From Rhodospirillaceae bacterium UBA4479 (GTDB lineage Bacteria; Pseudomonadota; Alphaproteobacteria; Rhodospirillales; Casp-alpha2), in assembly GCA_002389175.1 (NCBI GenBank), contig DGNZ01000047.1:1-7307 (forward strand): a DNA stretch of 7,307 nt, in the 5' to 3' direction. Under the pieces are notes generated by a model. That model ran no database searches, was not told the DNA's origin, and saw nothing but the letters and a program-made list of their open reading frames with translations. Shown piece by piece: positions 6,813-7,307 of the stretch. Within the stretch, counting starts at the first letter, position 1. Each line of letters begins with the position of its first letter. A program made the translations under genes and the position numbers.

Positions 6813-6856
6813 ATTCTACACTCCATTTTAAAAATTAGTTGGCTTTGGTGGGTCAA
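6813..6856 (-). promoter_or_regulatory. A/T-rich region with promoter-like hexamers upstream of dctP
   Basis: On the minus strand this stretch contains TTGACC (6856-6851), TAAAAT (6830-6825) and TAGAAT (6818-6813). TTGACC to TAAAAT has a 20-nt spacer, which is too long for a good sigma-70 promoter, and TAGAAT has no matching -35 at 17 nt. A promoter is expected here because the operon starts just downstream and the neighbour is a dead transposase, but the exact elements are uncertain. Confidence 0.25.
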
Positions 6857-6883
6857 AATTAGCCACGCCTGCAGTATCGCGCG

Positions 6884-7276
6884 TCATTTGATAGTGAGTC
6901 ACGTAAAATTTACCATAGATTTAATGGCGTGTGGGCCACAAAGTATCGATACAAGGTTTTCCCGGGCCTGATGCATTAGCAGATACACGAAATTATCATA
7001 CAGATTTGCGTAGAGATGTATGTACATATCATGAAGGGCGTTCTGGGCCTCAATCACGTCCACATGTTCTTGTCGGCACCGCCAAAATTGTCCCTGTCCA
7101 ATGTCATGCAAAATATCAAAGGGCGCTCGTCGCGTTGGATCCAAATAGAGTTCCCTGAGTTGTGCAAGCGCTATTGGGGTAGACAATTTTGGGCCAGAGA
7201 ATATTTTTAAGCCACCTAAGGAAATGTCACTGACGATATCGCCACGCAGTATCCGGAATTCCATTCCTCCAAATGA
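6884..7276 (+). pseudogene. Decayed IS200/IS605-family Y1 transposase (TnpA)
   Basis: One + strand frame reads as an IS200-type TnpA, the small HUH-endonuclease that moves single-stranded IS copies. Recognisable pieces in order are ATKYRYKV (6935-6958), EIIIQICVEMYVHIMKGVLG (6989-7048), the HUH motif HVH (7055-7063) followed by MFLSAPPKLS, IKGRSSR, EFPELCKRYWGRQFWAREYF and GNVTDDIATQYPEFHSSK, in which the Tyr codon at 7250 is the probable catalytic residue. Three in-frame stops break it (TAG 6977-6979, TAA 7208-7210, TAA 7217-7219) and there is no in-frame start codon at the expected N-terminus. No frameshift is seen, so decay is by point changes. The left boundary is approximate. IS ends are not resolved, and the right end may lie beyond the window. 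It cannot give a working enzyme. Confidence 0.88.
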
Positions 7277-7307
7277 TGCTATAGGGGTCAGCCGTTAGTG
7301 GTCCACT

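Noticed and set aside
6758..6856. N-terminal extension of the binding protein from TTG at 6856
   Set aside because: The added 33 residues are hydrophilic, would mask the signal peptide and lie over the inverted repeat and promoter region; the ATG at 6757 has a ribosome binding site.
6848..6866. GTGG...CCAC stem as the IS left-end hairpin
   Set aside because: Only four base pairs, no comparison copy of the element available; chance is likely.
6899..7264. Minus-strand ORF of 121 codons
   Set aside because: It is exactly antisense to the transposase remnant, whose + strand frame has clear family motifs; its own translation shows no recognisable domain.
7297..7307. Palindrome AGTGG-T-CCACT at the window end as the IS right-end hairpin
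   Set aside because: A one-base centre cannot form a hairpin loop and the sequence stops here, so an IS end cannot be established.

Overview
The window looks like chromosomal DNA of a marine-type alphaproteobacterium, most plausibly Rhodobacterales (Roseobacter group). This is inferred from protein style, from the gene order pstB-phoU-phoB, from a TRAP transporter operon, and from a base composition that looks roughly half G+C. No rRNA or tRNA gene is present to confirm it.

Region 1 (1-1976, + strand) is the 3' end of a phosphate-starvation operon: the C-terminal two thirds of the PstB ATPase, then complete phoU and phoB, tightly packed. Together they couple high-affinity phosphate import (PstSCAB) to the PhoR-PhoB two-component system. 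The rest of pst lies off the left edge, and no phoR is seen.

Region 2 (1977-2299) separates this operon from a convergent one. It has no secure gene. It holds a short + strand ORF overlapping the phoB stop, and, antisense to part of it, a reading frame that looks like the C-terminal remnant of a gene, directly after the P450 stop codon.

Region 3 (2300-6757, - strand, read right to left) is one compact operon: TRAP solute-binding protein (dctP type), small permease (dctQ type), large permease (dctM type), an OsmC-family protein and a cytochrome P450. Gaps are 15 nt or less and two junctions overlap. The arrangement suggests uptake of an organic acid, or a compound with a carboxylate, followed by P450 oxidation, with the OsmC protein possibly handling peroxide or reactive products. 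The substrate cannot be read from the sequence. A perfect 7-bp inverted repeat lies just before the dctP ribosome binding site and is a candidate operator or leader hairpin.

Region 4 (about 6884-7307) contains a decayed IS200/IS605-family Y1 transposase on the + strand. It is readable in one frame from near its N-terminus to its C-terminus but has three in-frame stops and no start codon. A long antisense ORF covers it and could easily be misannotated as a hypothetical gene.

No CRISPR array, phage gene or clearly novel system was found. The most interesting points are the TRAP-OsmC-P450 operon with its palindromic leader, the hidden transposase remnant and the gene remnant between the convergent operons.
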